Below, in pieces: positions 53,460 to 61,249 of a stretch of DNA of 64,000 nt. The DNA is from Marivirga harenae. Its GTDB lineage: Bacteria > Bacteroidota > Bacteroidia > Cytophagales > Cyclobacteriaceae. The notes beneath the pieces were generated by a model. It had not been told where the DNA came from, ran no database searches, and was given only the letters and a program-made list of their open reading frames with translations. The stretch covers positions 1,509,501 to 1,573,500 of the forward strand of contig NZ_CP130565.1 of the NCBI RefSeq assembly GCF_030534335.1, written 5' to 3'. Position 1 is the stretch's first letter. Every line of letters starts with the position of its first letter. Position numbers and translations under genes: made by a program.

Positions 53460-53849
53460 ATGAATTACTATCATTCGAAAATATTAAAAGATAAAGATTT
53501 CAATACAGTAAGAAGTGAAGTGGAATCAGCCTTGAAAGAAGAAGGTTTTGGAGTTTTAACTGAAATAGATTTTAAAGCTACCATGAAGATAAAATTAGAT
53601 AAGGATTATTTGCCTCATGTAATTTTAGGAGCTTGTAATCCAACCTATGCGGATAAAGTAGTATCTATTGAGCCTCACATTAGTACAATGCTACCTTGTA
53701 ATGTCACTATAAGGGAAATGGAAGATGGTAATATAGAAGTGACAGCAATTGATCCTGCTTCTGCAATGGCAGTGGTGGAAAATGAGGAACTTGTTCAACA
53801 TGCCAAAGAAGTAAACAACATGCTTAAGAATGTATTAGAAGCAATTTAA
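53460..53849 (+). CDS. DUF302-domain protein
   Basis: A 129-residue cytoplasmic protein consisting of a DUF302 domain, with the pattern VESALKEEGFGVLTEIDFKATM, the phrase VILGACNPTYADKVV and LPCNVTIREMEDGNIEVTAIDPA that define the family. Function is unknown; the fold is a small alpha-beta barrel-like dimer and the Cys in GACNP and in LPCNV are conserved. It stands alone, divergent from uvrB. An inverted repeat after its stop codon may end the transcript. Confidence 0.9.
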   Translation: MNYYHSKILKDKDFNTVRSEVESALKEEGFGVLTEIDFKATMKIKLDKDYLPHVILGACNPTYADKVVSIEPHISTMLPCNVTIREMEDGNIEVTAIDPASAMAVVENEELVQHAKEVNNMLKNVLEAI

Positions 53850-53859
53850 ACTCAATTTA

Positions 53860-53884
53860 AATGGGTAGTTAATTGCTACCCATT
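53860..53884. terminator. Hairpin between DUF302 gene and the CNNM gene
   Basis: AATGGGTAG (53860-53868) pairs perfectly with CTACCCATT (53876-53884) across a 7-base loop, between two convergent genes. It is not followed by a T tract, but it could stop transcription from either side. Confidence 0.55.
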
Positions 53885-54855
53885 CAATCAAATTCATCTT
53901 CAATATCACCCACAATGGTTTCCACTAGATTCTCTAATGTGATCATTCCAATTATTTTTCCAGCCTCTGATTTTACCATTGATATATGAAATCGATTTTC
54001 ATTCATACTTTTCAACAAGTTGATGATAGGGGTATTTTCATTAATAAAAATCACCGGCCTGATAAACTCTGTCAAGCGGTTTTCGGAGCTCTCTTTTTCA
54101 TTTAAAGCAATTTCCTTAAAATTTATATACCCATATACTCCTTCAATAGAATCTGTCCTACTGATTGGGTAGCGCGTATGCTTATGTTTTAAAGCCACAT
54201 TAAAATATCGGTCAAAACTAACATTTTCCTCAAAAAAAATGATTTGATCTACAGGAAGCATGATTTCTCTAACAAACCGTTTTTTTAAGGTAGAGGTATT
54301 GATGATGATACTTTCCTGATCGGTGTCAATTATTTTTTCCATTTTAGCCATTCTGGCAATGGTCCGAATGTCATCAAGGCTGTATGGATTACTCTTCTTT
54401 CTTTTGCCTACTAATAATCTGGTGAAGGCCTGAGTGATGACAATGAAGGGATGAAGAATTTTTATAATGAGTTGCAGAGGCCATGCCATCTTCCGTGAAA
54501 TAGCGTTTGATTTATTAACACCTATTACCTTTGGAATAATTTCAGTTCCAAAAAGAATCACGATGGTAAAAATTACTGAAAAGATCCAAATGTATTTTTC
54601 TCCATAAATCGCGTCAAATGCACTTCCCGCTATGGTGGCACCTCCCGTGTGGGCAATCGTATTTAAGATTAGTATGGCGGAAATAGGCCTGTCAATATTG
54701 GATTTGAGCTTATGCATGATCTTGGCATAGCTAAGTCCTTTTTCTTTATCAGTTTCAATTTTGACTTTGTCGACACTCAATAAAACTGCCTCAGCCATTG
54801 AACATAAAAAAGACACGAATACTGCTACAAATGTGCTTAATACGAATATAAGCAT
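53884..54855 (-). CDS. CNNM/DUF21-type transporter with CBS pair
   Basis: A 323-residue inner-membrane protein. A DUF21 domain with about four transmembrane helices (residues 1-~145, MLIFVLSTFVAVFVSFLCSMAEAVLLS at its start) is followed by a linker and a CBS pair (~185-320). The CorC_HlyC domain of longer relatives is absent, so it is the short form. CNNM proteins are linked to magnesium or cobalt transport and acid resistance. It is the second such gene in a row: GldE-like 54891-56213 precedes it with a 35-base gap, and the two differ too much to be a recent duplicate. Confidence 0.85.
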   Translation of the reverse strand: MLIFVLSTFVAVFVSFLCSMAEAVLLSVDKVKIETDKEKGLSYAKIMHKLKSNIDRPISAILILNTIAHTGGATIAGSAFDAIYGEKYIWIFSVIFTIVILFGTEIIPKVIGVNKSNAISRKMAWPLQLIIKILHPFIVITQAFTRLLVGKRKKSNPYSLDDIRTIARMAKMEKIIDTDQESIIINTSTLKKRFVREIMLPVDQIIFFEENVSFDRYFNVALKHKHTRYPISRTDSIEGVYGYINFKEIALNEKESSENRLTEFIRPVIFINENTPIINLLKSMNENRFHISMVKSEAGKIIGMITLENLVETIVGDIEDEFD

Positions 54856-54890
54856 GATGATTTAGTTTATTCTTGAAGCGAAGTTCCAGT

Positions 54891-56213
54891 CTAGTTCTTT
54901 GTGAATACCCTAACCCTTTTGATTCGCTTTTGGTCTACTGCTACTACAGTAAAAGTGAAGTTTTTGAATTTAATTTTCTCGCCAGTTCGCGGCAACTTGC
55001 TATTTAATTCTAATAGCAACCCGCCTAATGACTCACTTTCTCCTTTGACTTCCTCAAAAACGCTGGCTTCCTCATTAATTATCTTACAAAAATCGTTAAG
55101 AGAAGTTCTGCCTTCAAAAATATAGGTGTATTCATCAAGTTTATTATAGGCCACATCGATGTCTTCATCAAATTCATCATTGATTTCTCCAACAATTTCT
55201 TCAATTACGTCTTCTAATGTAATGAGTCCAGAAGTACCCCCATATTCATCTACCACTATTGCCATGTGAACCCTTTTTTCTTGAAAATCTTTTAAAAGAC
55301 TATCGACCTTTTTTGATTCTGGCACAAAATAACCCGTTCTAAGTAAAGTTTGCCATTCGAAGTTGTCTTCTTTATCAATATATGGCAATAAGTCCTTAAC
55401 ATACAAAATACCCTCTATTTTGTCAATGGTGTCTCGGTAAACAGGTATTCTACTAAACCCATTTTTATTGATTTGATCCATCAACATGTGATAATCATCT
55501 TCGATATCAAAAGCGGTGATATCCAAACGAGATTTCATTACCTGCCGGACGGAAAGTGTTCCGAAGTTCACTATACCTTTTAAGATGCCTTTTTCTTCTT
55601 CCGTGGTGTCTTTGTCCGCAGTGATTTCTAATGCCTGGTGCAATTCATCAATAGAAACGCTGAATCCCTTTTGTTCTACTCTTTTTTCAATGATATTACT
55701 CAAACTCATTAGTGGAATAGACAATGGGCTAAAGATTTTTGCAGAAAAGTTCAGAGGCAATGACATTCTCGAAGCAAAACTTAAATTGTTTTGGTTGGCG
55801 TATACTTTGGGAACAATCTCTCCATAGAAAACAATCAGGAAGGTGACGACTGCGGTTAAGGTTACAACCAACAATCCTTCAGTTTCTTTTGTGCCTACAA
55901 TTTCCCAAGTCACATAAGTGGAAAGAGTAACAATACCAACGTTAATAAAATTATTTAGAATTAAGATAGTCGCCAGTAATTTTTTGGGATTCTTTAGCAA
56001 TTCCAAAATGGTTTGTTCTTTTGGTTGGTTACTGGTTTTGCATTTTGCCAAATCATCATGCGATAAGGAGAAAAAAGCTACTTCAGAGCCAGAAACAAGT
56101 GCTGACATAAAAAGTAAAAACATCATCAATATAGCATTGATGATGTAAAACCAGTGATTGCCTGTTTCGGCTATGCTTGCTAATAAAAATATACTAGGGG
56201 AAGGGTCTTCCAA
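54891..56213 (-). CDS. gldE: Gliding-associated CNNM-type protein GldE
   Basis: A 440-residue inner-membrane protein: DUF21 domain with about four helices (~20-190, including FLLFMSALVSGSEVAFFSLS), a CBS pair (~215-335, with the RQVMKSRLDITAF start and GGTSGLITLEDVIEEIVGEI), and a C-terminal CorC_HlyC domain (~355-436, GGLLLELNSKLPRTGEKI). The order mutY-ssb-this gene matches the gldE locus of gliding Bacteroidota, where GldE supports GldD function in T9SS lipoprotein work. gldD, the usual next gene, is replaced here by another CNNM gene. The start is a TTG. GldE assignment rests on synteny and length. Confidence 0.75.
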   Translation of the reverse strand: MEDPSPSIFLLASIAETGNHWFYIINAILMMFLLFMSALVSGSEVAFFSLSHDDLAKCKTSNQPKEQTILELLKNPKKLLATILILNNFINVGIVTLSTYVTWEIVGTKETEGLLVVTLTAVVTFLIVFYGEIVPKVYANQNNLSFASRMSLPLNFSAKIFSPLSIPLMSLSNIIEKRVEQKGFSVSIDELHQALEITADKDTTEEEKGILKGIVNFGTLSVRQVMKSRLDITAFDIEDDYHMLMDQINKNGFSRIPVYRDTIDKIEGILYVKDLLPYIDKEDNFEWQTLLRTGYFVPESKKVDSLLKDFQEKRVHMAIVVDEYGGTSGLITLEDVIEEIVGEINDEFDEDIDVAYNKLDEYTYIFEGRTSLNDFCKIINEEASVFEEVKGESESLGGLLLELNSKLPRTGEKIKFKNFTFTVVAVDQKRIKRVRVFTKN

Positions 56214-56231
56214 TTTTTATGATTATTTAAA

Positions 56232-56675
56232 TTAAAATGGTAAATCGTCCATTTCGCTATTTGTATCTGGGGTTTGGCTCTGCGCTGGCGCTGGTTGATT
56301 ATTTGATTGATAATCAGTTGAACCTCCAGAACCTTGGCTTTCACCGCCTTTAGAATCCAACATTGTCATTTGATCACCCACTACTTCAGTTGTATATCGG
56401 GTAACCCCTTCTTTTTCCCAAGATCGAGTTCGAAGTTTTCCTTCAATGTAAACCATTTTTCCTTTTTGCAGGTACTTTTCTGCTATTTCTGCTAAACCTC
56501 TCCAAAGAACGATATTGTGCCACTCAGTTTGCTCAACTTTGTTTCCGTTTTTGTCTTTGTACGTTTCAGATGTTGCAATTGGGAAATTAGCAACGGCAGC
56601 ACCGCTTTCTAAATGTCTAACATCTGGGTCTTTTCCTAATCTTCCTACAAGAATTACTTTGTTTACTCCTGACAT
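56232..56675 (-). CDS. ssb: Single-stranded DNA-binding protein
   Basis: A 147-residue SSB: N-terminal OB fold ([22 protein letters not shown], then [21 protein letters not shown] and RSWEKEG) and a glycine/glutamine-rich flexible tail ending in the acidic tip DDLPF that recruits repair and replication partners. Length and order are typical of bacterial SSB. It sits between mutY and gldE on the minus strand, a fixed neighbourhood in Bacteroidota, with gaps of 103 and 18 bases. Cytoplasmic, tetrameric by family knowledge. Confidence 0.97.
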   Translation of the reverse strand: MSGVNKVILVGRLGKDPDVRHLESGAAVANFPIATSETYKDKNGNKVEQTEWHNIVLWRGLAEIAEKYLQKGKMVYIEGKLRTRSWEKEGVTRYTTEVVGDQMTMLDSKGGESQGSGGSTDYQSNNQPAPAQSQTPDTNSEMDDLPF

Positions 56676-56778
56676 AGTTTAAAAAGTTTTAGTTCAAAAT
56701 TACTGTTAATAGTTGAGGTTTACCGATAATGTGTGGAAAATAATTTCCAGTACCTGTAAACTTCAAAGATAAATTTAC

Positions 56779-57825
56779 CTAAATATTTTTGCTTGTCAAA
56801 TAATTCGTGATCAATCTGGGTTTTGGTAATTCCTCAACTTGTTGTCTTGTGTAGTACTCCAAGCCTGTCTCTTTCAATACATTGTGGTTTGGATTTTTTA
56901 ACTGAATAAATACTGCTTGCAGTCGTTGGTGAGAAAGAATATGAGTGACCGGCTCTGAAATATCAGTCACTTCGGCATGAACGAATTTTTCTGTTACTTT
57001 TTCTAATACTTCTTCAGGTGTAAGTGCATTTTCACTTTCAAATAGGTCAAAATCAAATAAACCTTGCCAAATATCATTTGCCCCTCTTTTCTTCATGGCT
57101 AGTTTTTCTCCGTTTTGCCAAATCAAATAGTACAGAAATCTATTTTTGACCTTAATTTTCTTCTTCTTAACTGGTAGATCAGCTTGTTTTCCATGAATTC
57201 TTGCCAGGCATTCCTGATTAAGCGGACAAATCTCACAACGAGGCGTTTTAGGTTTGCACACCAATGCGCCCAATTCCATTAATGCTTGATTAAAAGAAGC
57301 GGGGTTTTCCGTAGGGATTAGAGAATTGGCAATATCAAAAAATTTGGAAAATGTGCTGGCTTGGGCTATATCATCTGAAACATCAAAGAAACGGGCGAGT
57401 ACCCTAAACACATTGCCATCTACAACTGGAACTACTTGATCAAAGGCAAATGAAGCGATGGCTGCTCCTGTGTATTTTCCTACACCTTTTAATGTAAGTA
57501 ATTCTTTGTAGGAGTTAGGAAATTCTCCACCATAATCTCTCACCACTGATTTAGCACATTCGTGAAGATTTCTTGCTCTGGAATAATATCCAAGCCCTTG
57601 CCATAATCTCATTACTTCATCGTCAGTCGCATTTGCTAGATCATATACTGTGGGGTAATGACTAATAAAATTATCATAATAGGGTAAGCCCTGATTCACC
57701 CGGGTCTGTTGAAGTATTATTTCTGAGAGCCAAATTTTGTAAGGGTCAGAGGTGTCCCGCCAAGGCAGGTCTCTCTTGTTGATTTTATACCAGTCTATAA
57801 TAAGATTTGAGAAGCGTTGAGACAT
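56779..57825 (-). CDS. mutY: A/G-specific adenine glycosylase
   Basis: A 348-residue base-excision-repair enzyme that removes adenine opposite 8-oxoguanine. The catalytic Glu35 is in SEIILQQTRV; the helix-hairpin-helix LKGVGKYTGAAIASFAF and its catalytic Asp in VVDGNVFRVLAR follow. The iron-sulfur loop reads C-x6-C-x2-C-x5-C (CKPKTPRCEICPLNQEC). The C-terminal NUDIX-like domain that checks the opposite base is present from about residue 230. Length is normal. It heads a minus-strand run with ssb and gldE. Confidence 0.96.
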   Translation of the reverse strand: MSQRFSNLIIDWYKINKRDLPWRDTSDPYKIWLSEIILQQTRVNQGLPYYDNFISHYPTVYDLANATDDEVMRLWQGLGYYSRARNLHECAKSVVRDYGGEFPNSYKELLTLKGVGKYTGAAIASFAFDQVVPVVDGNVFRVLARFFDVSDDIAQASTFSKFFDIANSLIPTENPASFNQALMELGALVCKPKTPRCEICPLNQECLARIHGKQADLPVKKKKIKVKNRFLYYLIWQNGEKLAMKKRGANDIWQGLFDFDLFESENALTPEEVLEKVTEKFVHAEVTDISEPVTHILSHQRLQAVFIQLKNPNHNVLKETGLEYYTRQQVEELPKPRLITNYLTSKNI

Positions 57826-58159
57826 AATGGATGCAAATATGAGTATTCTTAAATAAAAAGATGAAAGATTATCATGATGATATTAAATTGAACGCATCAG
57901 TCCATGGGGGTGTATTGAAAAGTAACTGTCTGATTTTCAATCCTAAATGGCGATTTTTATGAGTGATTTAATTTTTATGACTTATATATTTTGTATTTTG
58001 CATAAATTGTTGAAAATTAAAAAGTTAAACATCAAATCTCGAAATAGATCTTACATATCTTTAAAAGATTTTACTTTTAAATTCAAAAATGTAGGGTTAC
58101 CTTTGCAGACCCAAAATGGAAAGGGAAAATTTTTTAATAATTTTAAAATATAAAGACGC
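57826..58159. other. Intergenic region between mutY and the HU gene (334 bases)
   Basis: No gene is seen. It holds the promoter of the HU-family gene (58075-58105) and must carry that of mutY, for which the bases CATATTTG, one mismatch from the -7 box, lie just before the mutY start on the minus strand. A short AT-rich open frame at 57947-58153 has no supporting signal. Confidence 0.55.
58075..58105 (+). promoter_or_regulatory. Promoter of the HU/TPR/small-protein unit
   Basis: TTTT at 58075-58078, a 19-base spacer, then TACCTTTG at 58098-58105, a perfect match to the -7 box. It predicts a leader of about 50 bases before the GTG at 58160. Confidence 0.65.
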
Positions 58160-58459
58160 GTGACTAAAGCAGACGTTATATCAGAAATTTCTGAAAAAAC
58201 AGGTATAGACAAGGCAGATGTAACTGCAACAGTAGAAGCATTTTTCTCTGTAGTGAAGGATTCAATGGCTGATGGTGAAAACATTTATGTCAGAGGCTTT
58301 GGAAGTTTTGTTAATAAGAAAAGAGCTAAAAAAATTGCTCGAAACATTTCAAAAAATACAGCTATTGTGATTGATGAGCATTATGTACCTAGTTTTAAAC
58401 CATCTAAAGTTTTTGTAGAAAAAATCAAAAGCTCAAACAAAATCACCGAAGAAGTTTAA
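58160..58459 (+). CDS. HU-family DNA-binding protein
   Basis: A 99-residue nucleoid protein of the HU/IHF family. The start is GTG, giving MTKADVISEISEKTG, the usual N-terminus. The helical dimer part covers ~1-45, followed by the DNA-clasping arm (FGSFVNKKRAKKIARNISK), rich in lysine, and a C-terminal helix (PSFKPSKVFVEKIK). It bends and packages DNA as a dimer. In Bacteroidota this gene commonly lies between mutY and the RNase G gene, as here. It is followed nine bases later by the TPR gene. Confidence 0.95.
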   Translation: MTKADVISEISEKTGIDKADVTATVEAFFSVVKDSMADGENIYVRGFGSFVNKKRAKKIARNISKNTAIVIDEHYVPSFKPSKVFVEKIKSSNKITEEV

Positions 58460-58467
58460 ATTCAAAT

Positions 58468-59307
58468 ATGCTAAAATCCCGAATCATATTATTTGTTGTG
58501 GCCATTGCTTTGGTCGCTGTATTTTTCAGCCTTCCCAAGGTGGTGGTTGACAATGAAAATGATAGTATTGATGGGAGATCGGAGCCTATAGAAACTAATT
58601 CATCAACAAATGGCAATTCAACTGAATCGTCCACTGCAACTATGTCGGGTTCTCATGGAGGGAATATCCCAGCGGATGTAAAAAGAGACATAGAGCGACT
58701 AAGAAATAGTTTTATGGTTGCTGAAAGTCAGGAAAATAGTGTTATATTTGCAGATTCTTTAGCTAGTATGTTCAAAGAGCTTAATAGGCTTGATAGCGCA
58801 GCTAAATATGTAGAATTATCTACAGAGGATAATGAAATAATAGGAAATGCCTATTATGAAGCTTTCAGCTTTGCAGCTGATGTTGATAAAGCAAAAGGAT
58901 TAGCAGTGAAAACTAGAGAGTATTTACAGAAAGTTCTGGATAATAATCCCTCTAATAACAGTGCTAAAATTAAATTGGCGATGACTTATGTGTCTTCTGA
59001 AAATCCTATGAAAGGAATCTCCATGCTATTAGAAGTGGTGGAAGAAGATCCATACAATGAAGAGGCATTGTTTAATTTAGGTATCCTTTCAATTCAATCA
59101 GGTCAGTTTAATAAGGCGATTGAACGGTTTGAAAAGTTATTAAAAAACCATCCTGAAAATATTCAAGCTGAGTTCTATTTAGCATTGAGCTTTATGAATA
59201 ACGGTCAGAAGGCAAAAGCCAGAACGCTATTTTCAGAAATTAAAAATAAAAGTAATGACGAGCAGTTGTTAGCAGCTGTGGATAGTTACTTAAATGAATT
59301 AAAATAA
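58468..59307 (+). CDS. TPR protein with N-terminal membrane anchor
   Basis: A 279-residue protein: one N-terminal hydrophobic helix (RIILFVVAIALVAVFFSL), a low-complexity Ser/Thr/Asn linker (~25-65), and helical tetratricopeptide repeats from about 150 to the end (EDPYNEEALFNLGILSIQSGQFNKAIERFEKLL). It is probably anchored in the inner membrane facing the periplasm. It lies in a unit with HU and RNase G genes, conserved in Bacteroidota. Function is unknown; TPR repeats suggest protein binding. Confidence 0.85.
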   Translation: MLKSRIILFVVAIALVAVFFSLPKVVVDNENDSIDGRSEPIETNSSTNGNSTESSTATMSGSHGGNIPADVKRDIERLRNSFMVAESQENSVIFADSLASMFKELNRLDSAAKYVELSTEDNEIIGNAYYEAFSFAADVDKAKGLAVKTREYLQKVLDNNPSNNSAKIKLAMTYVSSENPMKGISMLLEVVEEDPYNEEALFNLGILSIQSGQFNKAIERFEKLLKNHPENIQAEFYLALSFMNNGQKAKARTLFSEIKNKSNDEQLLAAVDSYLNELK

Positions 59308-59334
59308 AATTGTTTAACAAAAAATTTAAAAGTT

Positions 59335-59427
59335 ATGCCTTGCGGTAAAAAAAGAAAAAGACATAAGATTTCAACTCATAAGAGAAAGAAAAGACTAAGA
59401 AAAAACAGACACAAGACTAAGAAGTAA
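59335..59427 (+). CDS. 30-residue highly basic protein, COX24/mS38-like
   Basis: A short gene of 30 codons starting with an ATG and ending in TAA. About two-thirds of its residues are Lys or Arg: after MPCG come KKRKRHK, ISTHK and RKKRLRKNRHKTKK. The pattern KRKRHKxxxHKRKKRLRKNRHK matches, from memory, the small Bacteroidota proteins annotated with the AURKAIP1/COX24 domain, whose mitochondrial counterpart is ribosomal protein mS38, so a ribosome-bound protein is likely. It lies between the TPR gene and RNase G gene, with a 28-bp palindrome over its stop. Easily missed because of its size. Confidence 0.8.
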   Translation: MPCGKKRKRHKISTHKRKKRLRKNRHKTKK

Positions 59428-59443
59428 TTAATTACTTCTTAGT
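59416..59443. terminator. 28-bp perfect palindrome at the end of the small basic gene
   Basis: ACTAAGAAGTAATT (59416-59429) is matched exactly by its reverse complement at 59430-59443, including the stop codon of the small gene at 59425-59427. An outer AAGA/TCTT pairing with a bulge is possible, and TTTTAT follows. It can end transcription before RNase G or act as an RNA element for its expression. Confidence 0.6.
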
Positions 59444-59493
59444 TGTCTTTTATATAAGACATTTTTTTAGTTTTCACTTAAACTTATTGAGCT

Positions 59494-61047
59494 TTGAGCA
59501 ATGAATTAATTATTAATTCAACTCAAAATGGCAGTCGTATTGCCCTTCTAAATGATAGGAATCTCATAGAGATTCATTATGACAATAAAGAAGAGCAGTT
59601 TAGTGTTGGTGATATTTATTTGGGAAACGTCCGGAAAGTTATGCAAGGCTTAAATGCCGCATTTGTGGATGTAGGTTATGAAAAAGATGCTTTTTTGCAT
59701 TACCATGACCTTGGACCTAAAGTGAATTCACTTTTAAAGTATACTAAATTTGCCACTACTCGTAATAACACCTCATATAAATTAAGTAAGTTCAAATTAG
59801 AGCCAGAGATTGATAAATTAGGAAAGATCTCACAAGTGCTCTCTAAGAACAAGCAGGTGTTGGTTCAGGTTATAAAAGAACCTATTTCTACGAAAGGGCC
59901 AAGACTATCATGCGAGTTGTCACTAGCAGGAAGGTATTTGGTACTAGTACCATTTGCCAATGGAATAAGCATATCCAAAAAGATATCAACTAGTGAGGAA
60001 CGGAAGAGACTTACAAGGTTGATATCATCAATTAAACCAGAGAATTTTGGTGTAATCATCCGAACTGTTGCCGAAGGTAAAGAGGTAGCAGAATTAGATA
60101 CTGATCTAAGGAATTTATTAGATACTTGGGAAAACGGAGTTAAGAAGCTCAAAGATGCCAAGCCGAAGGATAAAATCATAGGTGAGGTAGGTAGAGCATC
60201 TTCTATTTTGAGGGATATGATGAATGAAACTTTCGACAACATTCATGTTGATGATGAAGAAACTTTCAAGGAAATTCAGACCTATATCCAGAAGATAGAC
60301 CCCAGTAAGGAAAAAATTCTAAAGCTTTATTCTGGAAAAAATAAGATTTTCGAGCATTTTGGTATCGAAAGGCAATTAAAATCACTATTTGGGCAGTCTG
60401 TTAATATTAAAGGTGGTGGTTATTTAATAATTGAGCACACTGAGGCTTTACATGTAGTAGATGTCAATAGTGGTAATAAATCCAATAATGAGGAAAGCCA
60501 AGAAGACACTGCCCTAAATACTAATTTAGAGGCAGCTAAGGAGGTAGCTCGGCAGTTACGTTTAAGAGATATGGGCGGGATAATAGTTGTTGATTTTATC
60601 GACATGAAAAATCCTGATAACAAGAAACTTCTTTTCAAAAGGATGAAGGAGTTTATGGAAACCGATCGTTCTAAACATACTGTATTGCCTTTGTCAAAAT
60701 TTGGTTTGATGCAGATTACTCGTCAACGGGTAAGGCCGGAATTGAATATTGTTACGAAGGAAACTTGTCCTACATGCAATGGAACAGGTAAAATTACAGC
60801 TTCAATATTGGTAACAGATAAAATTGAGCAGGATTTGGATTATTTGCTTACTAAGCAAAATGAAAAGTCTTTAAGTCTAGCAGTTCATCCGTTCCTATAC
60901 TCATATTATACAAAAGGTTTAATATCTCTACGTGTAAAATGGTTTTTTAAATATGGTAAATGGATTAAACTTGTTCAAGATAGTTCGCTAGCCTTAACGG
61001 AATATCATTTTATGAATGTCAATCAGGAGCTGATAGAAATGTCATAA
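59494..61047 (+). CDS. rng: Ribonuclease E/G family protein
   Basis: A 517-residue endoribonuclease of the RNase G form, cutting single-stranded RNA for mRNA decay and rRNA processing. The start is a TTG giving MSNELIINSTQNG, typical for Bacteroidota. An S1 domain (~35-120, with FVDVGYEKDAFLH) precedes the catalytic domain. Asp323 in VVDVNSG and Asp367 in VVDFIDM bind the metal, and the zinc-link cysteines are in CPTCNGTGK (Cys425, Cys428). It lacks the RNase E scaffold tail. A strong terminator follows. The palindrome upstream may regulate it. Confidence 0.95.
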   Translation: MSNELIINSTQNGSRIALLNDRNLIEIHYDNKEEQFSVGDIYLGNVRKVMQGLNAAFVDVGYEKDAFLHYHDLGPKVNSLLKYTKFATTRNNTSYKLSKFKLEPEIDKLGKISQVLSKNKQVLVQVIKEPISTKGPRLSCELSLAGRYLVLVPFANGISISKKISTSEERKRLTRLISSIKPENFGVIIRTVAEGKEVAELDTDLRNLLDTWENGVKKLKDAKPKDKIIGEVGRASSILRDMMNETFDNIHVDDEETFKEIQTYIQKIDPSKEKILKLYSGKNKIFEHFGIERQLKSLFGQSVNIKGGGYLIIEHTEALHVVDVNSGNKSNNEESQEDTALNTNLEAAKEVARQLRLRDMGGIIVVDFIDMKNPDNKKLLFKRMKEFMETDRSKHTVLPLSKFGLMQITRQRVRPELNIVTKETCPTCNGTGKITASILVTDKIEQDLDYLLTKQNEKSLSLAVHPFLYSYYTKGLISLRVKWFFKYGKWIKLVQDSSLALTEYHFMNVNQELIEMS

Positions 61048-61070
61048 AAACATTAATTTGTATTATATCT

Positions 61071-61103
61071 ATAGCCCATATCTTTTTAGGAAGTATGGGC
61101 TAT
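61071..61103 (+). terminator. Terminator after rng
   Basis: ATAGCCCATA (61071-61080) pairs with TATGGGCTAT (61094-61103), followed by a short T run. It separates rng from the sensor kinase. Confidence 0.8.
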
Positions 61104-61249
61104 TTTTGCTTAGCTGTATATAGAAGCAAAAAAGCCATTAGTCTAAGACATTTTTCGGCTTCATGAAATTTATCTAAATTTATGGTGATTTGTATTTTTA
61201 TAACATATATCATACTGACTTAAGGAAACTCAGCATTAGTGTTAGGTTT

